A stretch of DNA of 64,000 nt from RGIG5612 sp050944475 (GTDB lineage Bacteria; Bacillota; Clostridia; Lachnospirales; Lachnospiraceae): NCBI GenBank assembly GCA_050944475.1, contig JBMNRD010000001.1, positions 62,001 to 126,000 on the forward strand, read 5' to 3'. Of the stretch, positions 17,402-25,946 are shown piece by piece. The position numbers and the translations under genes are program-made. Each line of letters starts with the position of its first letter. Positions within the stretch are counted from its first letter, which is position 1. The notes below the pieces were generated by a model. That model made no database searches. It saw only the letters and a program-made list of their open reading frames with translations, and had not been told where the DNA came from.

Positions 17402-17451
17402 ATTATCAATTACTCCTTATAATCTGCTTGTACATTTCATGGAAGAAAGAA

Positions 17452-18285
17452 TTATTTCTTTTCCATGAAAATGTCACCAAGGTTCAGACTCTTAAGCACG
17501 CGAACATCAATTTCCCGAGTCTTATAGCCTTCAAGTTCGATTTTGACATTGCAGACAGTTCTATTATCAATGCCCTCAAACCAGAAATCACCATAGTTGT
17601 CAGTTGTTGTCGTGAGCTCAAGACCTTCGGCTTTAAGGGTAACCTTTGCACCCTCGGCACACTGATCTGTATCCTTGTAAATAACGGTAGCGGTAACAAA
17701 ATTCTTAGGCAGGTTAAGATAAAGAACCCTCTCTTCAAGCTCATACTCCGGATGAGCTGAATAAGGCTTCTTTTCTGCCACAAGCTTGGAAATCTCGCTC
17801 TCAGGGTCGTTAAGGTCGCCAAACACGAGGGCATCTGTCGGGCACAATTCCACGCAGCGCGGTTCCTTGTAGCCCTTGTCCAGAAGATGTGCGCACATAT
17901 CGCATTTTTGCGGAATCTGAAGTTCCTCATTCCAGTAAATAACACGATAAGGACACGTATTAACGATAGCCTTCTGTCCCTTGGACTTAACAGGGTCGAT
18001 AATAACTATGCCGTCTTCCCTCTTGTATACGGCTCCGTCCTGAGCCTGATTCATACATCCCGGGTTATCACAATGGCTGCATGTGAAAGGAATGTTGCTG
18101 ATCTTAACCTTTGGGAACTGTCCGCGCTCTACCTCGCGGTGGTTCATCCAAAACTGTCCTGTCAAAGGCTGAGCAGCTGTATAACCTTCATGTGCCTGAT
18201 TGCAGTTTTCGTCCTTACAAGCCAGGAAGCAATTATAACAGCCTGTGCATTTTGCTACATCAATGACCATACCATATTTCTTCAT
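17452..18285 (-). CDS. Fe-S small subunit, transhydroxylase/DMSO-reductase beta type, with three complete cluster motifs
   Basis: 277 residues from the ATG at 18285 (GGAGGG at good spacing; ATGs at 18291 and 18300 are closer to or overlap the upstream stop). Residues ~1-180 are a four-motif ferredoxin-like domain. Motif I has four Cys (C13, C16, C19, C23); motif II has three, with Ala for the fourth; motif III reads KSKGQKAIVNTCP and keeps only its last Cys; motif IV has four. Since motifs pair I/IV and II/III, exactly one cluster is lost and twelve Cys remain for three [4Fe-4S] clusters, the number known for the Pelobacter transhydroxylase beta subunit. Residues ~190-277 form a carboxypeptidase-regulatory/Cna-B-like beta domain, also a feature of that subunit. 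It passes electrons to or structurally completes the 860-residue partner encoded just upstream. Confidence 0.88.
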   Translation of the reverse strand: MKKYGMVIDVAKCTGCYNCFLACKDENCNQAHEGYTAAQPLTGQFWMNHREVERGQFPKVKISNIPFTCSHCDNPGCMNQAQDGAVYKREDGIVIIDPVKSKGQKAIVNTCPYRVIYWNEELQIPQKCDMCAHLLDKGYKEPRCVELCPTDALVFGDLNDPESEISKLVAEKKPYSAHPEYELEERVLYLNLPKNFVTATVIYKDTDQCAEGAKVTLKAEGLELTTTTDNYGDFWFEGIDNRTVCNVKIELEGYKTREIDVRVLKSLNLGDIFMEKK

Positions 18286-18287
18286 GC

Positions 18288-20870
18288 TCATCCCTCCCAT
18301 CTCTCAATTTCAACGTTATTTGAGTTGCTTACCATGCCCGGTGCATTCTTTGATACCATGCGGGAAGGTGTAAGAAGGTTCATACAACCGCCGCGGTCGA
18401 TGCTGCCTTCCTTGCCCGGCTCAAGCGGATCATATTTTGCTGCTGCCTGATAAGACATAACGCAGCCCGGCTTCATACGCTCTGTTACGTATGCGATACA
18501 GATAACCGCGCCTCGGTCATTGAACACCTTTACAAGATCGCCGTTCCGGATTCCACGGGCCTGTGCGTCTACACCGTTTATACGAATCGGCCAGTAGGCA
18601 TATCCGTCCTTCATGCCGCGATGTGCGGGAATCTCGTTCAGCCATGGTGACTTTTCGTCATAATGTGTATGGTAGGAGAAGCGCATATGCGGTGTTTCCA
18701 ATATGAGAGGATATTTTTCCGCGAATTCCGATCCGAGTCCCTCCCACGGCTCAAGATATTGTCCCATCACCGGTCTTTCCGGATCTTCCGGAAAATGCTC
18801 CTCAAGGAAGGTTGATACGAACTCAAGCTTTCCTGAAGGTGTTCCGAGCATCTTCTCCCTCGGGGTTCCCTTAAGCGGGTTGTTATGGTCGGGGACATCG
18901 CATGCCCTGTCCTCATAATACCACTTATTGGATACGGCACGCTTGAAGTCGGCTTTCGGAGCAGGTACTACGAAATAACCCTTCTTAATAAATTCCTCAA
19001 ACTCCATGTACTTGGGCATTGATGAGGCATCATAAATCTTTTCAATCCAGTCGATCATCTCATTGCCCTCGGTAAACTCCTCATGGAAGCCGAGACGTTT
19101 TGAAAGCTCAACATATATATCGTAGTCGGATTTTGACTCCCACAACGGCTCAATACACTTCATCATGTAGATAATTACGCGGAAGTTTGCCCCCATATCG
19201 TTGGCGCCGTATCCGCCGGGTGCGCCAAGCTCACAGATGTCTTCCTTCTCGAAGCCCGAGCAAACGGGAAGGATAAGGTCGTAAAATCTGGTTTCGCTTG
19301 AATAATGAATATCCGCGGTTACGCAAAATTCAAGATTCTCCGAATGGAACATTTTTGTCCAGCGATTTGTGTCTGTCATCGTGGAAATATATGATCCGCC
19401 CTGACGATAAATCATTTTGATAGGCGCGCCGCCCTCTTCCGCAGGAAGCGGGCAGACGTTCTTGGTAACCTGCTGCTCAAGAGATTCTCCGCAGAAGCCC
19501 TCTCCGATCCACTCGGTCTTCTCGTTCATTATGCACTCGGGAAGGAGCAGACGGTAGGTCTTTTGCTTAACCGTGTTCTGAGCCTTCTTGTCGGCAACGA
19601 TGCTGAAAGTATCCCAGCCGGCATCCGAATAACCGAAGAAACGGAAGCTCATGTCCATAGGAGGAGCCATGGAAGCTCCGCCCCAGCTGTTACACCCGTC
19701 AGCTCCGAATCCTCTCATTGCAAGAAGGTATACCATCAGACGTGCCCACTCTGTACCGTATGGCTGACGGCAGGCGCCGGATACGCCGTATATAGAACCT
19801 GTGCAAAGCATGGTCTTCTTAGCCGCCCACTCACGGGCAAGAGCATAAATGTCACGTGCCTTAACGCCGCACTTGGTCTCTGCCCATTCAGGTGTACGAG
19901 GGAACCCGCCCTCTTCATTGCCGAGGATATGGTTCTTAAACTCTTCAAAACCGATGCACTTATTTTCGATAAACCAATGATCATAAGTATCTTCGGTAAT
20001 CCATACCCAGGCAATGGCTTCCGCCATAGCGCCGTCAGTTGCCGGATACGGAGCAAGCCACTTATCTCCCCATGTAGCGGCTGTAAAGTTGCACCACGGA
20101 TCGATAAATACCATCTTCATGCCGATTTCCTTGCACCACCATCTCCAGCGGCATCCGTCCTGTCCGTTGTAGCCGCCGGCTGAAGTGTTCGGGTCAACTC
20201 CCCACATCACAAGGAGCTCTGTGTGCTTAAGCGCTTCCTCGAGCATGTCAAAGTTGTCGGTTACACCCAATTTCCAGTAGTAGCCCCATGCATGGGTGGC
20301 GCCCCAGTGCCAGCCTTCCCATGAGTCCGGGTTTTCCGAGAGTGTGCTGTATCCCAGCATATTCCAGAAACGGCCGAGCGGTCCCATCTTGTACTGGAGC
20401 AGACCGAAATCTGCGTGTGAACCCGGAGAGGCGGTAATGGCCGCCTTGCCATAGGTTGCATGAATACGCTTGATTTCTGACTCTAACAGGTCAAAAGCCT
20501 CATCCCAAGTGATGCGGACATAGCCTGATTTGCCGCGGTTCTGAACATTACGCTCACCGTTGGGGTCAAAGTCGGCACGGCGCATCGGATACTTGATACG
20601 ATTCTCCGAATAAATACGTCCCTTCTGTGTGCAGACGTAGTTTCCTAAAGAGGTTTTACGGGGCGGGGTAAATGTATGTCCGCGCGCCTCAATGGTCCAG
20701 GCCGGTGAATCTTCCTCGCCGAAAACCATAGGACGCACCTTGGTAATCTTACCGTCCTTTACATGAACAAACACAGCACCGCCGATTGCACAGTTAGTAA
20801 AGACCTCTTCTCCCGGCTCAAGTTCGATGCCGGGAAGTTCGATTCCTCTTCTAATCTTTTCTTCTGCCAT
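18288..20870 (-). CDS. molybdopterin oxidoreductase large subunit, transhydroxylase type (copy 1)
   Basis: 860 residues, DMSO-reductase superfamily, close to the 875-residue pyrogallol-phloroglucinol transhydroxylase large subunit in length. The segment ENPDSWEGWHWG contains D182-S183; in the Pelobacter acidigallici enzyme the corresponding Asp174 is catalytic and Ser175 binds molybdenum. H152 (PGSHAD) sits where catalytic His144 is expected. No N-terminal CxxC cluster motif and no Tat signal are present, again as in that enzyme. The C-terminal ~120 residues form the molybdopterin dinucleotide-binding barrel (PAHRGMKDGYAYWPIRIN region, then GIRNGDLVKVFNDRG). Expected chemistry is redox-neutral transfer of hydroxyl between aromatic rings or a related hydroxylation/dehydroxylation. 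The substrate is not decidable; it differs a good deal from copy 2. Confidence 0.85.
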   Translation of the reverse strand: MAEEKIRRGIELPGIELEPGEEVFTNCAIGGAVFVHVKDGKITKVRPMVFGEEDSPAWTIEARGHTFTPPRKTSLGNYVCTQKGRIYSENRIKYPMRRADFDPNGERNVQNRGKSGYVRITWDEAFDLLESEIKRIHATYGKAAITASPGSHADFGLLQYKMGPLGRFWNMLGYSTLSENPDSWEGWHWGATHAWGYYWKLGVTDNFDMLEEALKHTELLVMWGVDPNTSAGGYNGQDGCRWRWWCKEIGMKMVFIDPWCNFTAATWGDKWLAPYPATDGAMAEAIAWVWITEDTYDHWFIENKCIGFEEFKNHILGNEEGGFPRTPEWAETKCGVKARDIYALAREWAAKKTMLCTGSIYGVSGACRQPYGTEWARLMVYLLAMRGFGADGCNSWGGASMAPPMDMSFRFFGYSDAGWDTFSIVADKKAQNTVKQKTYRLLLPECIMNEKTEWIGEGFCGESLEQQVTKNVCPLPAEEGGAPIKMIYRQGGSYISTMTDTNRWTKMFHSENLEFCVTADIHYSSETRFYDLILPVCSGFEKEDICELGAPGGYGANDMGANFRVIIYMMKCIEPLWESKSDYDIYVELSKRLGFHEEFTEGNEMIDWIEKIYDASSMPKYMEFEEFIKKGYFVVPAPKADFKRAVSNKWYYEDRACDVPDHNNPLKGTPREKMLGTPSGKLEFVSTFLEEHFPEDPERPVMGQYLEPWEGLGSEFAEKYPLILETPHMRFSYHTHYDEKSPWLNEIPAHRGMKDGYAYWPIRINGVDAQARGIRNGDLVKVFNDRGAVICIAYVTERMKPGCVMSYQAAAKYDPLEPGKEGSIDRGGCMNLLTPSRMVSKNAPGMVSNSNNVEIERWEG

Positions 20871-20909
20871 TTGTGTTCCTTTCGTTATATAAATTATATT
20901 GTTCCGAAA

Positions 20910-21743
20910 TTATGCTTTAACAAGCTCGATGCCGCCGATGTTGATATCCTTGGTCGTTGCATCGATGTTTTCAATAACCTTGGCCTTATAGCCGGCCATC
21001 TCAACCTTTACACTGTATACGCCAGGCTCGCATCTTTCGAACCAGAAATCGCCGAACACATCGGTTTTAAGCTCGGCCGCTTTCTTGCCTTTTGCGTCAA
21101 TAAGGGCAACCTTGGCACCCTCAAGACACTCGTCAAGCTCGGGGTCGTAAACATCACCTGCAATAAAAAACTTGTTAAGGAGTCCCTTGTAATAAATACG
21201 GGTCTTGAGGCCGAACTCGGGATGAAGCCGTTCAAAACCTTCTTTTGCAATCTTGTCCTTAACCTCATCATACTCAGCGTATGTGTATACATCTACAGGA
21301 CACGATTGTACGCAGCGCGGCTCTTCCCATCCGTCATCAAGAAGATGTGCGCACATGGTACACTTCTGAGCGATGTTAAGGTCTGCATTAAAGTAGATTG
21401 AGCCGTATGGACATGCATCTACACATGAACGTGTGCCCCTGCACTTCTCGGGATCGATAATGATAAAGCCGTCCTTTTCACGCTTGTAAATAGCGTTGTT
21501 CTTGCAGGCCTCAAGACACGGAGCATCCTCGCAATGCTGGCACATCTCATGCATATAGTGAACGCGTACCTTCGGAACCGTTCCCTGTACTGTCTCTGTA
21601 ATCTTATACCAGAAATGTCCGGTATTCGGCTGCGGCTTAGCAATAGGTGACCAATCATTGCCTACGTGCTCATCTTTACAGGACAGCTGGCAGTTATAAC
21701 AGCCGTTACAACGGGTTATATCAATTAATAATACTTTTCCCAT
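20910..21743 (-). CDS. Fe-S small subunit, transhydroxylase/DMSO-reductase beta type, with a partly altered fourth cluster
   Basis: 277 residues. Four motifs: I (C12, C15, C18, C22), II with four Cys (CQHC, then C-LEA-C), III reading KCRGTRSCVDACP with Thr in the second position, and IV with four. Fifteen of sixteen cubane ligands remain, so a fourth cluster, perhaps [3Fe-4S] or with a non-Cys ligand, could form. This contrasts with the paralogue 17452-18285. The C-terminal ~85 residues are a carboxypeptidase-regulatory/Cna-B-like beta domain (CLEGAKVALIDAKGKK, GDFWFERCEPGVYSVKVEMAGY in part). No signal peptide. It partners the 868-residue large subunit ending 12 nt upstream; ribosome site GGAGGAG. 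Confidence 0.88.
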   Translation of the reverse strand: MGKVLLIDITRCNGCYNCQLSCKDEHVGNDWSPIAKPQPNTGHFWYKITETVQGTVPKVRVHYMHEMCQHCEDAPCLEACKNNAIYKREKDGFIIIDPEKCRGTRSCVDACPYGSIYFNADLNIAQKCTMCAHLLDDGWEEPRCVQSCPVDVYTYAEYDEVKDKIAKEGFERLHPEFGLKTRIYYKGLLNKFFIAGDVYDPELDECLEGAKVALIDAKGKKAAELKTDVFGDFWFERCEPGVYSVKVEMAGYKAKVIENIDATTKDINIGGIELVKA

Positions 21744-21755
21744 GATTTTCTCCTC

Positions 21756-24362
21756 CTACTTTGCAAGTACTCTTTCGAATACCAATCCTGAATACTTGTC
21801 ATATGGCTTGTTGAATGCATCCGGATACTCTTCCATAAGGGCATCGATGTCGCAAAGCTCAACCTCCGCAAGGAATCCGCTGCATACCATACCCGCACAG
21901 TTCTTGGATATGGTGTTGTGCGGTGTGATAAGGTTGATTGCACCGCCCCTGTCTAAAACACCGGGAACAATGTAATCTGCTCTTGAACCGTGGTCGACAT
22001 ATGCAACACCCGGCATGATTCTTTCCCATACTATGGCGCCGACAAGTACTGTGCCGCGCTCGTTATAAATCTTGCAGATATCGCCGGTCTTAATACCTCT
22101 CTTCTCGGCCTCTGTCGGATGGAGCCACAGCGGCTCGTAAAGGTATCCGTCCTTGCCGCGAACCTTGCTGGTAACAATCTCATGGAACCACTCATTGTCA
22201 TCCAGGTTTGCATGAGTTCTATGACGCGGATGGTTACTTACAACAAGCAGCGGGTAATCCTTAGCTCTCTCGCCTCCGATTCTCTCATCATGGAACTCGC
22301 TGCTCTCTATCCATTGCGGTACAGGAGGTCTTTCCTTATCATCGGGAAAATATTTTTTAAGGTCAACCGACTCATACTCAAGAAGTCCGGAAGGAGTCTC
22401 AAGCGGATTCTTCTTGGGATCAAGATAGAACCTGTACATTCCCGGAAGATGCTTTTCCCATTCCGGATCGGTCGGCACTACAAAGTAGCCTTTCTCCTTC
22501 AATGTCTCCCAGTCAATAAGTCCTGTTTCCGGAACGCCTGAATGGTCAAAGCCCTTCTTAATCTTGTCATCTATGGACTCGCCGTCGGTATATTCTTCAA
22601 GAAGCCCGAATCTTTCAGCAATCTTGCAAACGATTTCATAGTCGGAAAACGACTCGCCGAGAGGCTCAATGCATTGCTCCTCAACGTAGATAAGGTCATA
22701 AGCGGCCGACTCACGGTCATCGCCTATGTCTCTTTCCTCAAACTTGGTGTTTACGGGAAGAACAATATCCGCAAACAGACAGTCGTTTTCCATGCGCGGA
22801 TGCTGTACAAGGAAAAACTCAATCGAAGGATGTCTGTAAGCATCAGCCATCTTGTTGGAATCGTTCCAGCATGTAAGCAGGCAAGGCGTGTCCGACCAAA
22901 TCATATGGATCGGCGAGCAGCCCTCTACCGGATATGTGTACTTGATAAACTGCTCCCTTGCAGGAGTAACCTGAAGAGATGACCCGTAAATTTCAAAGTG
23001 TCCGTTAAGAATTGCATCGTGAACCAGAGTCTTCGGAATAATCTGCTTCGGAAGTCCGAGCCAGGGGAACGGGTTATATCCTGTGTAAGCCGCGCGAATA
23101 TTAATTTGCGGGTCGTGCATGATACTGCACGGTGTAGGCGGTGTTACAGGGTAATCTTCCGATCCGAATACCGCACGGTTGATAAGTGCGAATGAATGAA
23201 CGCCCGGCTTTCCGAGTCCCTGCATGCCAAGCACGCAGCCCTCGATTCTGGCCACCTCATGTGAATACGGCCCTCTGATGTATGGACCGCCGAATCCGTG
23301 CACGATTGTTGTAGCCTTTGAAGCCCACTCTTTTGCAAGAGCCTTGATAATACGTACGGGAACGCCGCACTTGGATGAAGCCCACTGCGGAGTCTTGGGA
23401 ACACCGTCTTCTTTGCCGAGGACATAATCTGCAAATTTATCAAATCCGATTGAATGAGTCTCGAGATACTCCTTATCATAAGTTCCCGCCTGAAGCCACT
23501 GATACGCTACTGCAAGGTGCAGAGCCGGGTCGGTGTTTGGAAGGATCGGAATCCATTTATCGGCAAATACAGCCGCGCCGTAGTTAAGATCCGGGCAGAT
23601 ATAGATAACCTTGATGCCGATATCTCTGAAAAACAGGCAGAAACGGCTTACCTGGTCACCGCTGTTGAACCCGCGGGTTGTGGTACACGGGTCGCATCCC
23701 TGGAACAGAAGCATTTCGCTGTTCTTGCATACGTCATTGTAAAGATTTGAACAGTTGGGCATAAGGCCGAAAGGCTCTCCGCCCCAGAAGTGCTTGGTTC
23801 CCCAGAACCACCCTTCCCAGCTGTCCGGATTGCGGACCTGAATTGTTGCTCCTCCCAGGAGTTCCAGGAACTTGAAATGGCAGCCATGTGGTCCGTGAAC
23901 TACCTTGGTCTCTCCATGTCCGTCGCCCTGCGCAAAGATTGCCCAGGAGCCGTAGGTGTCGATGATGCGCTTAATCTCATACTCAATAAGGTCAAGAGCC
24001 TCATCCCATGAAATCCTTACGTATCCGCTCTTTCCTCTGTTCTGAGGATTACGCTCTCCCTTCGGATCCCAGTCAACACGTTTGATGGGATAAAGAATAC
24101 GGTTGGGAGAATAGATACTTTTCTTGAAACCTATGCCGAAGGGTCCTACCGAGGTCTTGGTCGGGGCTTCAAGAACTTTTCCGCGTGCTTCAATCTTCCA
24201 CGGATTGATGTGCTCTTTTGAGTACTTCCAATCGTAACGGAAAGGTCTTACACGGAGTATTTTGCCATCCTTAACATCGACAGCAGCAATGTGCGAGCCG
24301 TTACAGAATGCGGAATAGCCCGTACTCTTGAATGTTGTGAATGTCTTTTTGTTTTTGGACAT
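21756..24362 (-). CDS. molybdopterin oxidoreductase large subunit, transhydroxylase type (copy 2)
   Basis: 868 residues, DMSO-reductase superfamily. RNPDSWEGWFWG carries D180-S181 and GDGHGE carries H149, matching the order and approximate positions of the Asp174/Ser175 and His144 active-site residues of pyrogallol-phloroglucinol transhydroxylase. No N-terminal Fe-S cysteine motif and no Tat signal, so a cytoplasmic, cluster-free alpha subunit is expected. The molybdopterin-binding C-terminal domain is visible (WLHPTEAEKRGIKTGDICKIYNERG, key part GIKTGDICKIYNERG). With the 277-residue subunit it forms an AthLS-like heterodimer. A gut or rumen-type role in anaerobic breakdown of pyrogallol, gallate or other polyphenol-derived aromatics is the family inference; other hydroxyarenes are possible. 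Confidence 0.87.
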   Translation of the reverse strand: MSKNKKTFTTFKSTGYSAFCNGSHIAAVDVKDGKILRVRPFRYDWKYSKEHINPWKIEARGKVLEAPTKTSVGPFGIGFKKSIYSPNRILYPIKRVDWDPKGERNPQNRGKSGYVRISWDEALDLIEYEIKRIIDTYGSWAIFAQGDGHGETKVVHGPHGCHFKFLELLGGATIQVRNPDSWEGWFWGTKHFWGGEPFGLMPNCSNLYNDVCKNSEMLLFQGCDPCTTTRGFNSGDQVSRFCLFFRDIGIKVIYICPDLNYGAAVFADKWIPILPNTDPALHLAVAYQWLQAGTYDKEYLETHSIGFDKFADYVLGKEDGVPKTPQWASSKCGVPVRIIKALAKEWASKATTIVHGFGGPYIRGPYSHEVARIEGCVLGMQGLGKPGVHSFALINRAVFGSEDYPVTPPTPCSIMHDPQINIRAAYTGYNPFPWLGLPKQIIPKTLVHDAILNGHFEIYGSSLQVTPAREQFIKYTYPVEGCSPIHMIWSDTPCLLTCWNDSNKMADAYRHPSIEFFLVQHPRMENDCLFADIVLPVNTKFEERDIGDDRESAAYDLIYVEEQCIEPLGESFSDYEIVCKIAERFGLLEEYTDGESIDDKIKKGFDHSGVPETGLIDWETLKEKGYFVVPTDPEWEKHLPGMYRFYLDPKKNPLETPSGLLEYESVDLKKYFPDDKERPPVPQWIESSEFHDERIGGERAKDYPLLVVSNHPRHRTHANLDDNEWFHEIVTSKVRGKDGYLYEPLWLHPTEAEKRGIKTGDICKIYNERGTVLVGAIVWERIMPGVAYVDHGSRADYIVPGVLDRGGAINLITPHNTISKNCAGMVCSGFLAEVELCDIDALMEEYPDAFNKPYDKYSGLVFERVLAK

Positions 24363-24413
24363 CGCATTTACCTCTCATTTTCTTTCTTGTTTTATCGCAA
24401 TGCCGCAAGCGAA

Positions 24414-25931
24414 CTAGTTCGCTTCGGTCTCTTGTTTTGTCTGTTGCAGTGATTTGTTTGCCGCTTTAAATAACGCCGCATATTTTTCCTCTTCCGCCTT
24501 GTTGCCGAGTTTCCTGGCAATTGCGGCAAGTGCCTTGTACGGAAGTGTCATGTTGGGGTTGTCCTGCCCCAAGTGGGCTTCCATTGTTTCCTTTGCCTGC
24601 GTTACAACCTTCCAAGCCTCCCTGTACTTGGCCCTGACAAACAGTACCGTTCCCAGGTTGAATACTGATTGGGCAGTGGCCGGATGGTCATCTCCGACGG
24701 TTTCCTTCCAGATGCTTACGGATCGGCGAAGCAAATCCTCCGCCTCCTGAAATTTGCCGGTGGATTGATATGCGGCCGCCAGATTATCCAGGCTCTGGGT
24801 TATGGCCGGATGTTCACTTCCGAATACATCCTCCCTGATTTTCAGCGCCCTTTCGTGTAGAGCTATTGCCTCGGTGAATTTCCCCTGACTCTCGGAAAGA
24901 ACTGCCATGTTGTTAAGAGTCTGCGCAAGGGCGGGAGATGCTTCTCCGAGAATCTCCTCTCTTACCATCAGCGCATGAGCCAAAAGTCCCCGGGCCTCTT
25001 CAAGGTTACCCGCTACCATATGAACTTCCGCCAAATCATTTTCGATTTGAGCCGCATAAACACTGTCCGGTCCGTAGACCTTGCGGAAAATGTCAAGGGC
25101 CTCCTCGTAGGTTTTCACCGCATTGTCATTTTCACCTGTTGTCCGCTGCAGCCGGGCGAGCTCTTCCAGCTTCCGGGCAATTTCCGGATCTCCTTCTTCC
25201 AAGGTTGACCTTAAAATCTCGATTGCCTGACTGTAAAGGGTCTTGGCCGGGTCTATGGCGCCCCTTGCCACATATGTGTCCGCAAGGCGGCACATTGTAT
25301 CTGCAAATACAGGATGCTCCGGTCCCAATTTATCCTCGTAAATCCTGATGGCCTCTCTCAGGGCTTCACCCGCCTCCTCGGCGTTGCCCTCCTGCCGGTG
25401 GACGACCGCCATATTTACCAGAATCGGGCCTTTTTCCACGCTGTCCGTTCCTTCGTTCTTTTCAATCAGGTTAATGCAGCGCTCAAGATATTTCTTTGCC
25501 TCCTCACTTCTTCCGAGAGCAAGAACGCTTTCTGCCAGCCCCTGAAGGCATTGGACGGTCTCGTGGTAGCCTGCCGGATCCTCTTCCCTTATGGCAAGCT
25601 CCCGGCGGAAGGTCTCCTCGGCCTCCTCGTGACGCCCCATATAGGAATACATGACTGCAAGGCCTCCGATCAAATCTGCGGTCTCACTGTCATTTCCCCG
25701 GAGCCTGCGGCACAGGTCAATGGCTTCCTTGACGGTTTTCTCTGCACTTTCAAAATTTCCGAGAGCCTGCTGTACCTCGCCGAGGTTAGACAAGGAGAGA
25801 ACTATCTGCTCCTCTGCCCCTTCGGCTCTGGCGGCCTCAAGTGCATGAATTGCATTTTCATTGGCGCGGGCAAAGTCATTTTCCATCAGCGCATCGATTG
25901 TTTTCTGATTTAATTCCTCCCAGCTCGACAC
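24414..25931 (-). CDS. tetratricopeptide repeat protein of the transhydroxylase operon
   Basis: 505 residues, start GTG at 25931 behind AGGAGAATAAA. The whole chain is about eleven ~42-residue TPR units of the kinesin-light-chain type, with recurring patterns such as LNNMAVLSESQGKFTEAIALHERAL (core NNMAVL-QGKF-EA) and GDDHPATAQSVFNLG. No signal peptide, membrane helix or catalytic domain is seen. TPR superhelices bind partner proteins, so it may act as a scaffold or maturation chaperone for the molybdoenzymes, comparable in role though not in sequence to dedicated molybdoenzyme chaperones. It lies 15 nt after the transglutaminase-like gene and 51 nt before the large subunit. Confidence 0.85.
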   Translation of the reverse strand: MSSWEELNQKTIDALMENDFARANENAIHALEAARAEGAEEQIVLSLSNLGEVQQALGNFESAEKTVKEAIDLCRRLRGNDSETADLIGGLAVMYSYMGRHEEAEETFRRELAIREEDPAGYHETVQCLQGLAESVLALGRSEEAKKYLERCINLIEKNEGTDSVEKGPILVNMAVVHRQEGNAEEAGEALREAIRIYEDKLGPEHPVFADTMCRLADTYVARGAIDPAKTLYSQAIEILRSTLEEGDPEIARKLEELARLQRTTGENDNAVKTYEEALDIFRKVYGPDSVYAAQIENDLAEVHMVAGNLEEARGLLAHALMVREEILGEASPALAQTLNNMAVLSESQGKFTEAIALHERALKIREDVFGSEHPAITQSLDNLAAAYQSTGKFQEAEDLLRRSVSIWKETVGDDHPATAQSVFNLGTVLFVRAKYREAWKVVTQAKETMEAHLGQDNPNMTLPYKALAAIARKLGNKAEEEKYAALFKAANKSLQQTKQETEAN

Positions 25932-25946
25932 TTTATTCTCCTGCTA

